Origin: Cyclobacteriaceae bacterium
GTDB lineage: Bacteria > Bacteroidota > Bacteroidia > Cytophagales > Cyclobacteriaceae
Assembly (NCBI GenBank): GCA_019751475.1
Contig: JAIENH010000239.1
Span: forward strand, 1 to 8,721
Length of the DNA stretch: 8,721 bases
Direction of reading: 5' to 3'
Part shown: one piece after another, positions 1-5,903 of the stretch
Layout: each line of letters starts with the position of its first letter
How positions within the stretch are numbered: the stretch's first letter is position 1
The notes under the pieces: model-generated
What the model was told of the DNA's origin: nothing
The model's input: only the letters and a program-made list of their open reading frames with translations
Databases searched by the model: none
Program-made: the position numbers and the translations under genes

Positions 1-11
1 ACCTAATCTAG
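1..11 (+). CDS. 3' tip of a probable upstream GIY-YIG nuclease copy (partial)
   Basis: The first eleven bases are identical to 472-482, the last codons (Leu-Ile-stop) of the complete GIY-YIG gene in this window, and the identity continues without a break into the repeat that follows. The simplest reading is that a second nuclease gene ends here and lies mostly left of the window. The alternative is that only the repeat, with a few 3' codons, was copied; the window cannot separate these. Confidence 0.4.
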
Positions 12-15
12 CTAA

Positions 16-41
16 CCTCCTACGCCTTAAGGCTTCGGAGG
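16..41. repeat. Near-palindrome P1, copy 1
   Basis: Outer arms CCTCC/GGAGG flank a three-base internal mismatch segment (TAC opposite TTC, with a central A-T pair), then a perfect 10-base core GCCTTAAGGC. The copy at 487-512 is identical. It can fold as a hairpin in single-stranded DNA or RNA. Confidence 0.85.
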
Positions 42-69
42 CCAAGTCGAATCCCTCTCTCTCCGCTTC

Positions 70-97
70 ACCCTCCGTAGCCTTGGCGAAGGAGGGT
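70..97. repeat. Near-palindrome P2, copy 1
   Basis: Outer arms ACCCTCC (70-76) and GGAGGGT (91-97) flank the triplets GTA and GAA and a core GCCTTGGC (80-87). The plan is the same as in P1, with CCTCC arms, a 3x3 mismatch segment and a GCC/GGC core; the triplets are the reverse complements of those in P1. Copy at 541-568 differs only at base 78 (T to C). Confidence 0.85.
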
Positions 98-110
98 TCA
101 CTTATCCATA

Positions 111-128
111 GCCCCGATTTGTCGGGAC
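111..128. repeat. Short hairpin P3, copy 1
   Basis: CCCGA (113-117) pairs with TCGGG (122-126) around a four-base loop. One outer pair (112/127) is mismatched here but is restored in copy 2 (582-599), where the stem is seven pairs long. Confidence 0.75.
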
Positions 129-245
129 GAAGGAGGGTTTACTTATATAGCTTTACCGAAGATATTCAACGCCAAAGGCTTCGGAAATCAAGGAAGGGTT
201 CACCCAACACTTAAAACCATGCAACCGTCATCCATCTTAGATTCA

Positions 246-482
246 ATGTACTTTGTCTACATCTTACTCTGTTCTGATGGAACATATTATACAGGCTGTA
301 CAAGCGATTTGGCTGAAAGACTTACTCGTCATGAAAAAGGTTATGTCGAGTATACTCAATCAAGGCTTCCTGTTGAGTTGGTCTATTTTTCGAGCTTTAG
401 GAATCAGCAAAAAGCATTCAGTTTTGAAAAGTATTTAAAATCTGGATCAGGAATAGCGTTTAGAAACAAACACCTAATCTAG
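246..482 (+). CDS. Small GIY-YIG domain endonuclease
   Basis: This 78-residue protein is a stand-alone GIY-YIG catalytic domain, the size of the COG2827/UPF0213 (YhbQ-like) group; members are predicted DNA nucleases with mostly unknown biological roles. Residues 3-5 (FVY) and 15-17 (YTG) occupy the two signature triplets, followed by Arg25 in the LAERL helix, His29, and Glu61 in FEKYLKSGSG, the expected metal-binding glutamate. The domain looks catalytically complete. An in-frame ATG at 219 would add nine residues, but the family normally begins at the M-Y-x-V-Y-I strand, so I chose 246; neither start has a clear ribosome binding site. The gene lies between two copies of a palindrome-rich direct repeat, and its last codons are inside the 471-base repeat period. 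It converges on the permease gene at 680. Function beyond nuclease is inference. Confidence 0.88.
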   Translation: MYFVYILLCSDGTYYTGCTSDLAERLTRHEKGYVEYTQSRLPVELVYFSSFRNQQKAFSFEKYLKSGSGIAFRNKHLI

Positions 483-486
483 CTAA

Positions 487-512
487 CCTCCTACGCCTTA
501 AGGCTTCGGAGG
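487..512. repeat. Near-palindrome P1, copy 2
   Basis: Identical to 16-41: CCTCC/GGAGG arms, TAC/TTC internal triplets and the GCCTTAAGGC core. It begins four bases after the nuclease stop codon. Confidence 0.85.
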
Positions 513-540
513 CCAAGTCGAATCCCTCTCTCTCCGCTTC

Positions 541-568
541 ACCCTCCGCAGCCTTGGCGAAGGAGGGT
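541..568. repeat. Near-palindrome P2, copy 2
   Basis: ACCCTCC/GGAGGGT arms with a GCCTTGGC core, as at 70-97 with one substitution (C at 549) in the internal triplet. Confidence 0.85.
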
Positions 569-581
569 TCACTTATCCATA

Positions 582-599
582 GCCCCGACTTGTCGGGGC
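582..599. repeat. Short hairpin P3, copy 2
   Basis: GCCCCGA (582-588) pairs with TCGGGGC (593-599) around a CTTG loop, a perfect seven-pair stem. It is stronger than copy 1 because of one base change at 598. Confidence 0.8.
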
Positions 600-633
600 G
601 AAGGAGGGTTCACTTATCCGTAGCTTTAACGAA

Positions 634-660
634 GATCTCCCCCGCTTAGCTCCTGAGATC
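634..660. repeat. Weak stem at the end of repeat copy 2
   Basis: GATCTC (634-639) and GAGATC (655-660) form a six-pair stem with a 15-base loop. The corresponding part of copy 1 (161-189) keeps only a few of these pairs, so structure here is poorly conserved. Confidence 0.45.
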
Positions 661-679
661 AAGAGAGGGTTTACGGCTG

Positions 680-1909
680 TTACTCAAATCTGAGCGACTC
701 TATTGGATCTAATTTGGAAGCTTTATAAGCTGGATAATATCCTGATAACAATCCGACTGCAATACAAACCACCATGCCCACGGTCATCCACAACCATGGC
801 ATGACGAAGCCATCAATGCCGATTGCGCCCGCGATTACATTACCAATAAGGATACCCAGTATTACACCTGCGACACCTCCAATTAAACAAACCACAATCG
901 CCTCAAGAACAAATTGCTGACGGATACGCAGTGGTGTAGCGCCCAGTGCCTTTCGCACTCCGACTTCACGAGTCCGCTCCGTAACTGACACCAGCATAAT
1001 ATTCATCAATGCAATGGCAGCACCCAGCAATGTAATGAAGCCTACACCAAAACCACCAAAGCGCAAAGCGCTGGTGATTCCTTCCAACTGCTCGCCAAGG
1101 GTCTCGCTCTTATCCAATTCAAACGAGTTTGGATTTCCAATCTGATCTCTGCGGATGGTGCGCATCAGTCCGGTGGCCTCGCCCATTGCCATGTCCATCT
1201 TGGTTACATCGGTCACGCCTACCGCCAGTTCGTAATCCAATCCCCTTCCAGAAGCAAGTTGGTTAGCAACTATAACTGGAATAAACACCATGTTATCGTA
1301 GTTGTCTTCGGCCAATTCACCCTTCTCTTTCAAAATACCTATTACCCTGAACTGAGTTCCTTTAAATGAAATTTCAGAGGCGATGGGATCTTCATTGTCA
1401 TCGTAGATGGCCTTGACAACTTTACTTCCCAACACAACCACCTTAGTACCATATTGAATCTCTAAGGGAGAGAAATTTCTTCCCTTGTCAATGTTTAACC
1501 CTTTGATGCTTAAGTACTCTTCATTCACGCCCGTTACTCCAATATTTGGATTTGTCTTCTTCGATGCGTGCTTCACTTCTGCAATGCCGGTAAGGTCAGC
1601 CGAAAGACTTATGGAGGCCGGGAACTTGTACAAGTCGATGAAGCGCTGTACTTCGTTTAACTGAAGTGATTTATAGACCTTCTCCTTGATGCCCTGGCGA
1701 CTGGAGTTGCGATTGCGCTTGGAGCGAATGTCAAACGTATTGACCCCGAGTGAAGAAAGGCTTTCAGACACTGAGTACTCAATCCCGTCTATGGCCGTAA
1801 GGATGCCCACCAGCGAGGTGATGCCAATGGTAACAATCAGTGCCGTGAGCACCGAGCGAAGGAGATTGGCTTGCACCGAACGGAGGCCTTCTTTTAGATT
1901 TTCGAGCAT
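680..1909 (-). CDS. MacB/FtsX-family ABC transporter permease
   Basis: The 409-residue protein has the MacB/LolC-type permease plan. It has a cytoplasmic N-terminal helix (NLKEGLRSVQANLLRS), a membrane segment at about 19-41, a large periplasmic core domain at about 42-283 (MacB_PCD type), and then three membrane segments at about 284-308, 335-362 and 370-393 (FtsX type). The conserved cytoplasmic coupling segment ERTREVGVRKALGA lies at 311-324, and the C-terminus YYPAYKASKLDPIESLRFE is typical. Such permeases dimerise and work with a separate ATPase in mechanotransmission: efflux of peptides or drugs, or lipoprotein release. The ATPase gene is not adjacent here, so the partner and substrate are unknown. 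Length is normal for the family (about 400). The ATG at 1909 follows an AT-rich leader with a candidate -7 element. The gene converges on the GIY-YIG cassette, only a few bases from repeat copy 2. Confidence 0.93.
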   Translation of the reverse strand: MLENLKEGLRSVQANLLRSVLTALIVTIGITSLVGILTAIDGIEYSVSESLSSLGVNTFDIRSKRNRNSSRQGIKEKVYKSLQLNEVQRFIDLYKFPASISLSADLTGIAEVKHASKKTNPNIGVTGVNEEYLSIKGLNIDKGRNFSPLEIQYGTKVVVLGSKVVKAIYDDNEDPIASEISFKGTQFRVIGILKEKGELAEDNYDNMVFIPVIVANQLASGRGLDYELAVGVTDVTKMDMAMGEATGLMRTIRRDQIGNPNSFELDKSETLGEQLEGITSALRFGGFGVGFITLLGAAIALMNIMLVSVTERTREVGVRKALGATPLRIRQQFVLEAIVVCLIGGVAGVILGILIGNVIAGAIGIDGFVMPWLWMTVGMVVCIAVGLLSGYYPAYKASKLDPIESLRFE

Positions 1910-1937
1910 AGTAAAATAAAATAACCGCTATTGACCA

Positions 1938-1945
1938 CAAAAATA
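1938..1945 (-). promoter_or_regulatory. Candidate -7 element for the permease gene
   Basis: On the minus strand these bases read TATTTTTG, a full match to the Bacteroidota TAnnTTTG -7 consensus, 28 bases upstream of the permease ATG. No TTTG-type -33 box is visible at the usual distance; only a weak GTTCC sits about 17-21 bases further upstream. The element is a candidate from motif and position alone. Confidence 0.4.
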
Positions 1946-2016
1946 CCCGCTTTTGCGTTTCGGAACTGGACGGGAATGATCATTATTTTGTTTCTTTGAC
2001 AATGGTACCTCTAACG

Positions 2017-3273
2017 ATGCGATTCGCCCTTTTGTTTTGCTTTTTATTCGTGGGCTTTGCCGCCCAGGCGAATTACATTTTCATCCCTATGGATGGCAAG
2101 CAGGTGAACCATCTAAAAGCCTATGGCATAGCATATTGGGCACTAAAGAAAGATACTGAAGTTGACTGGCTACTTAACTACAAAGGCGGCAGTTTCATGT
2201 TCAAGTATCATCCCGTCTTTCAGAATGAATTGGTAGTACGAGGTGTGAGCTATGAAATCATCTCCGATGCACAGGCCAACCAGATTCTCACCGAGATCGC
2301 CAGTCCGGCCTTGAACTACGACATCATGAAGCTGGAGAAGTTCCCCAAGATTGCCGTGTATTCTCCCAAATCAAAACAACCTTGGGACGATGCCGTGACC
2401 CTCGTACTCACCTATGCCGAAATTCCTTACGACATCATTTTTGATGACGAGGTGATGAAGAGTGAACTGACCAAGTACGATTGGCTGCATTTGCACCACG
2501 AAGACTTTACCGGTCAGTACGGGAAATTTTATGGTCAATACGCTAACATGCCCTGGTACGTAGAGCAGCAGAAAGAGGCTGAAGATATGGCACGCAAGCA
2601 TGGCTTCTCAAAAGTGTCGCAGCTAAAGCTGGCTGTAGCTAAACGCATAAAAGAATTTGTGGCGGGAGGAGGTTTTCTTTTTGCCATGTGCTCCGCTACC
2701 GATTCGTTCGATATTGCTGTCGCAGCAGAAGGTACAGACATCTGCGAACGCATGTACGATGGCGACCCGGCTGATCCGCGCGCGCAGGAAAAACTGAATT
2801 TTGAGCAGACCCTCGCCTTCACCAATTTTCACCTGGTGCGCGACCCGTACCAATATGAATTTTCAGACATTGATAACAACGCACCTGACCGGGGCTTGCG
2901 GCAAGACAATGATTATTTCAATGTCTTCGAGTTCTCAGCCAAATGGGATCCTATTCCATCCATGCTTACGCAGAATCACACGAAAGTGATCAAAGGATTT
3001 TACGGACAGACAACCGGCTTCAAGAAGCAATTGATCAAACCCGATGTGGTGATCATGGGTGAAAACAAACAAATCAATGAAGCGAAGTACCTTCACGGAG
3101 TATTTGGCAAAGGATTTTGGACGTACTATGGTGGTCATGATCCGGAAGACTACCAGCATACTGTGTATGAAGAGCCAACCGATTTAAATCTTCATCCAAA
3201 CTCGCCCGGCTTCCGGCTGATTTTAAATAACGTTCTCTTTCCGGCAGCGAAGAAGAAGAAACAAAAAACGTAG
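2017..3273 (+). CDS. Conserved exported protein, possible class-I GATase-like fold
   Basis: A 418-residue secreted protein. Residues 1-18 (MRFALLFCFLFVGFAAQA) are a signal peptide, with mature protein from Asn19. In-frame starts at 2002 (ATG) and 1996 (TTG) would only lengthen the leader; 2017 gives the cleanest one. From memory, close relatives in Bacteroidota are sometimes labelled 'asparagine synthetase B'. That name does not fit: there is no N-terminal Cys2 nucleophile, no PP-loop, and the protein is exported. Visible conserved-looking blocks are a YSPKSKQPWDDAV strand-turn, WLHLHHED at 156-163, a glycine-rich strand ending in a cysteine elbow (GGGFLFAMCSATDSFD, 217-232, Cys225), and GGHDPEDYQH at 372-381. 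The GGG-strand-Cys and the GGHDP block recall ThuA/DUF4159-like or class-I glutamine-amidotransferase-like folds, but this is inference. The tail is lysine-rich. The FG-GAP/TIM-barrel gene follows after 31 bases, a likely operon. Confidence 0.85.
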   Translation: MRFALLFCFLFVGFAAQANYIFIPMDGKQVNHLKAYGIAYWALKKDTEVDWLLNYKGGSFMFKYHPVFQNELVVRGVSYEIISDAQANQILTEIASPALNYDIMKLEKFPKIAVYSPKSKQPWDDAVTLVLTYAEIPYDIIFDDEVMKSELTKYDWLHLHHEDFTGQYGKFYGQYANMPWYVEQQKEAEDMARKHGFSKVSQLKLAVAKRIKEFVAGGGFLFAMCSATDSFDIAVAAEGTDICERMYDGDPADPRAQEKLNFEQTLAFTNFHLVRDPYQYEFSDIDNNAPDRGLRQDNDYFNVFEFSAKWDPIPSMLTQNHTKVIKGFYGQTTGFKKQLIKPDVVIMGENKQINEAKYLHGVFGKGFWTYYGGHDPEDYQHTVYEEPTDLNLHPNSPGFRLILNNVLFPAAKKKKQKT

Positions 3274-3304
3274 TCTGCCCTTTCGTTTGACTCATCACCC
3301 ACCT

Positions 3305-5305
3305 ATGATAAAGTCGATTTACTACCCTCTTTGCTTATTGATCAGTTTGCAGAGTTGGGCACAGACCAATTGGAAGCATCTATCTACTGAAAAGGGTTCT
3401 CTTCCATTGCCATGGAAAAGTACGCAGCAGACTTCATTAGTTATTATCGACTTCACCAATGATGGTGTTTCTGACTTTGTTATTGGATGTCGTCAGCAAG
3501 CTCCTGCCCTGGTTGGCTATTCATTTGATGGCAAGCAATGGCAGCGATATGTGTTGGAAAATGAATTTCTAACCATTGAAGCTGGTGGCACTGCCTTTGA
3601 TATTGATGCCGATGGCGATGGCGATCAAGATCTGGTTTTTGGCGGTGACTGGCAATCCAATACAGTGTGGTGGTGGGAAAATCCATATCCCAACCTGGCT
3701 AAAGAAAAATCATGGAAGCGGCACGTTGTGAAAAACTCCGGGACCAATCAGCATCATGATCAGATTTTTGGTGACTTCAAGCAAACTGGAAAAGCGCAGC
3801 TTGCTTTTTGGAACCAGGGAAGTACAACACTCTTCCTGGCGGAGATTCCTGAAAACGTACAAACTGCCGGAGAGTGGAAAAGAGAAGTTGTTTTCAGCGG
3901 GCAGGCCGGGCAGAACGCGCCCTATGCCGAGGGTGTCGCTTCAGCGGATATCGATGGAGATGGATATGCAGACCTATTGGCGGGCAACTACTGGTTTCGC
4001 TATGAAAAAGGTAAAGGCTTTCAACCGATTCGCATTGGCGAAATTGGCGGCCGGATTGCAACTGGCAAATTCAAAGCTGGAAAAAGTCTACAAGTTGTGA
4101 TTGCACCGGGAGATGGCTCCGGTCCTGTAACCTGGTACGAAAACATCGGTGAGATAATTGACCCCAAATCATGGAAAGGTCATAATCTTGCTGGCAGAGA
4201 TTTCATCCATGGTCATGCACTGGAAGTAGCTGACATCAATAGCGATGGCAACCTCGACATCTTTGCGGCTGAGATGGCCAAGTGGACGGAAAGTAAACCG
4301 GATACTGACAATCCGAAAGCAGAAGCACTGATTTTTTATGGAGATGGCCTGGGCAATTTCCGCAAGGAAGTATTTCAAACAGGGTTTGATTTTCACGAAA
4401 CAAAGCTGGCCGACATTGATGGCGATGGTGACATTGACATTATCAGCAAACCGTACAATTGGAAAGCACCGCGCCTGGACATCTGGCTTCAGGGAGGCAC
4501 TGGCAAACGTGTACCTGCAATCAGCACTTATCTGAACGGTCATGTGGGCCTCGAACTCTACAGCCTCCGAGAAGAATTAAAAAAAGATGTGCCGAGTAGT
4601 TTTAGAAAAATTGCGGCTATGGGTATTAAAGAAGTTGAAGTGCCGGGCTTTTACGGATTATCACCTGCAGCCTTCAAAGCCGAACTCATCAAAGCAGGCC
4701 TTACGCCTACGAGCGCGCTTTTTTCTTTCGAATTATTCCGCGATAGTCTCAGCTCCATCATTAAAAGTTGTAAGGCGCTGGGTGTTACGCAGGCCGGCAC
4801 CGCCTGGATTCCTCATGGCAAAACATTTACACGCGAAGATGCCCTCACCGCCATTGATCTTTTCAATCGAGCGGGCGCTTCGCTCAAAGCCGCAGGCATT
4901 CGTTTCTTCTACCATCCACATGGTTACGAATTTGTGCCCTCTCCTGAGGGAACACTGTTTGACTTAATGGCAACCAAGATGAAACCTGGCCTGGCTGACT
5001 TTCAGTTGGATGTGTTCTGGGCCGTGCGGGGCGGGGCCGACCCTACGCTACTGTTAAAAAAGTATCCCGGTCGGTTTATATCGCTTCATGTAAAAGATGT
5101 TGAAGTGGGATTATCCACCGGAGATGCACAAGGTGGCGCCCCGGAAGAGACCAGCGTAATCATTGGCAAAGGTCAGGTTGATTTTAAAGCAGTCTTCAAG
5201 GCCACTATCCAAAATGGCATCAAACATTTCTACATTGAAGACGAGCATCCAAAAGCGATCGAGCAGATTCCGCAGTCGTTGGCTTATATTCGGTCGCTGA
5301 AATAG
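3305..5305 (+). CDS. Exported FG-GAP repeat protein fused to a xylose-isomerase-like TIM barrel
   Basis: The 666-residue product starts with a signal peptide (1-20, ending SLQSWAQ). Residues about 30-395 form a VCBS/FG-GAP beta-propeller-like region with calcium-binding repeats of the DxDxDGxxD type at about 99-109, 215-223, 310-318 and 370-378, and a degenerate one (DFTNDG) at 49-54. From about 413 to the end lies a sugar phosphate isomerase/epimerase (AP_endonuc_2) TIM barrel beginning GHVGLELYSLREEL. Candidate metal and active-site residues are His537/His539 in YHPHGYEF, Asp569 in QLDVFW, His595 in HVKD, and the acidic cluster IEDEH at 644-648. The barrel alone equals a full-length secreted isomerase of this family (about 250 residues here), so this is a fusion, not a read-through remnant; no frameshift is visible. 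A TTG at 3287 could add six residues but the ATG at 3305 gives the better signal peptide. A periplasmic or surface sugar-modifying role is plausible; the substrate is unknown. It ends four bases from miaE, convergent. Confidence 0.9.
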   Translation: MIKSIYYPLCLLISLQSWAQTNWKHLSTEKGSLPLPWKSTQQTSLVIIDFTNDGVSDFVIGCRQQAPALVGYSFDGKQWQRYVLENEFLTIEAGGTAFDIDADGDGDQDLVFGGDWQSNTVWWWENPYPNLAKEKSWKRHVVKNSGTNQHHDQIFGDFKQTGKAQLAFWNQGSTTLFLAEIPENVQTAGEWKREVVFSGQAGQNAPYAEGVASADIDGDGYADLLAGNYWFRYEKGKGFQPIRIGEIGGRIATGKFKAGKSLQVVIAPGDGSGPVTWYENIGEIIDPKSWKGHNLAGRDFIHGHALEVADINSDGNLDIFAAEMAKWTESKPDTDNPKAEALIFYGDGLGNFRKEVFQTGFDFHETKLADIDGDGDIDIISKPYNWKAPRLDIWLQGGTGKRVPAISTYLNGHVGLELYSLREELKKDVPSSFRKIAAMGIKEVEVPGFYGLSPAAFKAELIKAGLTPTSALFSFELFRDSLSSIIKSCKALGVTQAGTAWIPHGKTFTREDALTAIDLFNRAGASLKAAGIRFFYHPHGYEFVPSPEGTLFDLMATKMKPGLADFQLDVFWAVRGGADPTLLLKKYPGRFISLHVKDVEVGLSTGDAQGGAPEETSVIIGKGQVDFKAVFKATIQNGIKHFYIEDEHPKAIEQIPQSLAYIRSLK

Positions 5306-5309
5306 GGCG

Positions 5310-5903
5310 TCAGTGCATCCTGTCCTCACGCGGTTTCATGTTTTTTATGATTTCAGTTTCGCCTGCCAGGATTTCGCGCCAGCGCTTCTCCACTAACTCT
5401 GGGCTGGCGTACAGCTTGGCAAGCGACAAGAAGTTCTTGTAGTGCCCAGCCTCTGACACCATCAGGTCGTAGTAAAACTGGGAGAGTTCTGGATCACCGA
5501 TTTCTTTCCACAGCAGCCGGAAGCGCTCACAGCTGCGCGCTTCGATCAGTGCATTGAGCAGCAATCGCTCCATCAGTTGTTGATCGCGGTTGCCTCCCTT
5601 CTTTATCAGAGCGCTGATTTTCTCAACGTAGTCGTCTTTGCGCTGCGGACCTAATACCCAACCACGGGCTTGAAGTTTGGCCAGCACCATTTCAAAGTGT
5701 GTCCACTCTTCGGCTACCACAGGCGCTAGTTGATTGACCAGTTCTGTTTTATCCGGGTATTGAATAATCAATGAAATACATGAAGAAGCGGCTTTTTGTT
5801 CGCAATAAGCATGGTCGATTAGCACATCACGAATACTCGTGCGTGCATTTTCAACCCAGCTCGGGTCAGTGGCCATCTCCAAACCCAACACATGCTTTTC
5901 CAT
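5310..5903 (-). CDS. miaE: tRNA-(ms2io6A)-hydroxylase, MiaE-like
   Basis: A 197-residue cytoplasmic non-haem diiron monooxygenase of the ferritin-like MiaE family, which hydroxylates the isopentenyl side chain of ms2i6A at position 37 of tRNAs using O2. The four-helix bundle and its ligands are visible: Glu35 in DHAYCEQKAA, Glu66-x-x-His69 in EEWTHFEMV, Glu121 in EARSCERF, and Glu151-x-x-His154 in SEAGHYKNF. The length is normal for the family. It is the last gene of the minus-strand operon. Its ATG shares one base with the porin stop codon (TGATG), which implies translational coupling. Use of O2 suggests an aerobic or microaerobic host. The upstream enzymes MiaA and MiaB would have to be encoded elsewhere. 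Confidence 0.93.
   Translation of the reverse strand: MEKHVLGLEMATDPSWVENARTSIRDVLIDHAYCEQKAASSCISLIIQYPDKTELVNQLAPVVAEEWTHFEMVLAKLQARGWVLGPQRKDDYVEKISALIKKGGNRDQQLMERLLLNALIEARSCERFRLLWKEIGDPELSQFYYDLMVSEAGHYKNFLSLAKLYASPELVEKRWREILAGETEIIKNMKPREDRMH

Larger units (their letters stand above)
1..203. repeat. Structured direct repeat, copy 1
   Basis: Bases 1-146 match 472-617 with only four substitutions (at 78, 119, 127 and 140). After a two-base indel the match resumes to 163 (636 in copy 2), then becomes weak, with a shared AGGGTTYAC end near 203 and 674. The copy contains two near-palindromes and one short hairpin, plus three occurrences of a motif close to AAGGAGGGTTYACTTAT (89-105, 130-146 and a degenerate one at 190-203). 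It fills the gene-free stretch upstream of the GIY-YIG gene. Multi-palindrome architecture next to a nuclease gene suggests a REP-like mobile or spread element rather than a simple promoter region. Confidence 0.9.
472..674. repeat. Structured direct repeat, copy 2
   Basis: Second copy of the element that begins at 1, offset by 471 bases. It starts inside the GIY-YIG stop region and ends about six bases before the stop of the convergent permease gene. It carries the same P1, P2 and P3 structures and three AGGGTTYAC-type motifs (560-576, 601-617, degenerate at 661-674). It differs from copy 1 by four substitutions over the first 146 bases, then a two-base indel, and diverges after 636. It fills the whole intergenic space, so in RNA it could also act as a two-way terminator. 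Confidence 0.9.

Noticed and set aside
118..155. Possible outward promoter in the repeat (TTTG at 118, TAGCTTTA at 148)
   Set aside because: The second box misses the last consensus base and the 26-base spacer is longer than usual, so the support is too weak to list.
1..674. CRISPR array or integron attC cassettes
   Set aside because: There are only two long copies, with no short regular repeats and unique spacers, and I see no attC-type core sites or integrase gene; the palindromes fit REP-like elements better.
1983..1990. TTATTTTG as a -7 box for the exported-protein gene
   Set aside because: It has one mismatch to TAnnTTTG, and the nearest TTTG (1952-1955) is 27 bases away, too far for a normal -33 box.
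2371..3298. Minus-strand open frames opposite the exported-protein gene
   Set aside because: Short, overlapping each other, without domains or start context; the plus-strand gene explains the region.
3756..4100. Overlapping open frames inside the FG-GAP/TIM-barrel gene (also 4587-4967 on plus and 4169-4543 on minus)
   Set aside because: They are out-of-frame shadows of a gene with strong domain support along its whole length.
5306..5309. Terminator between the convergent FG-GAP fusion gene and miaE
   Set aside because: Only four bases separate the stop codons, and I saw no strong stem with a T tract spanning the gene ends.
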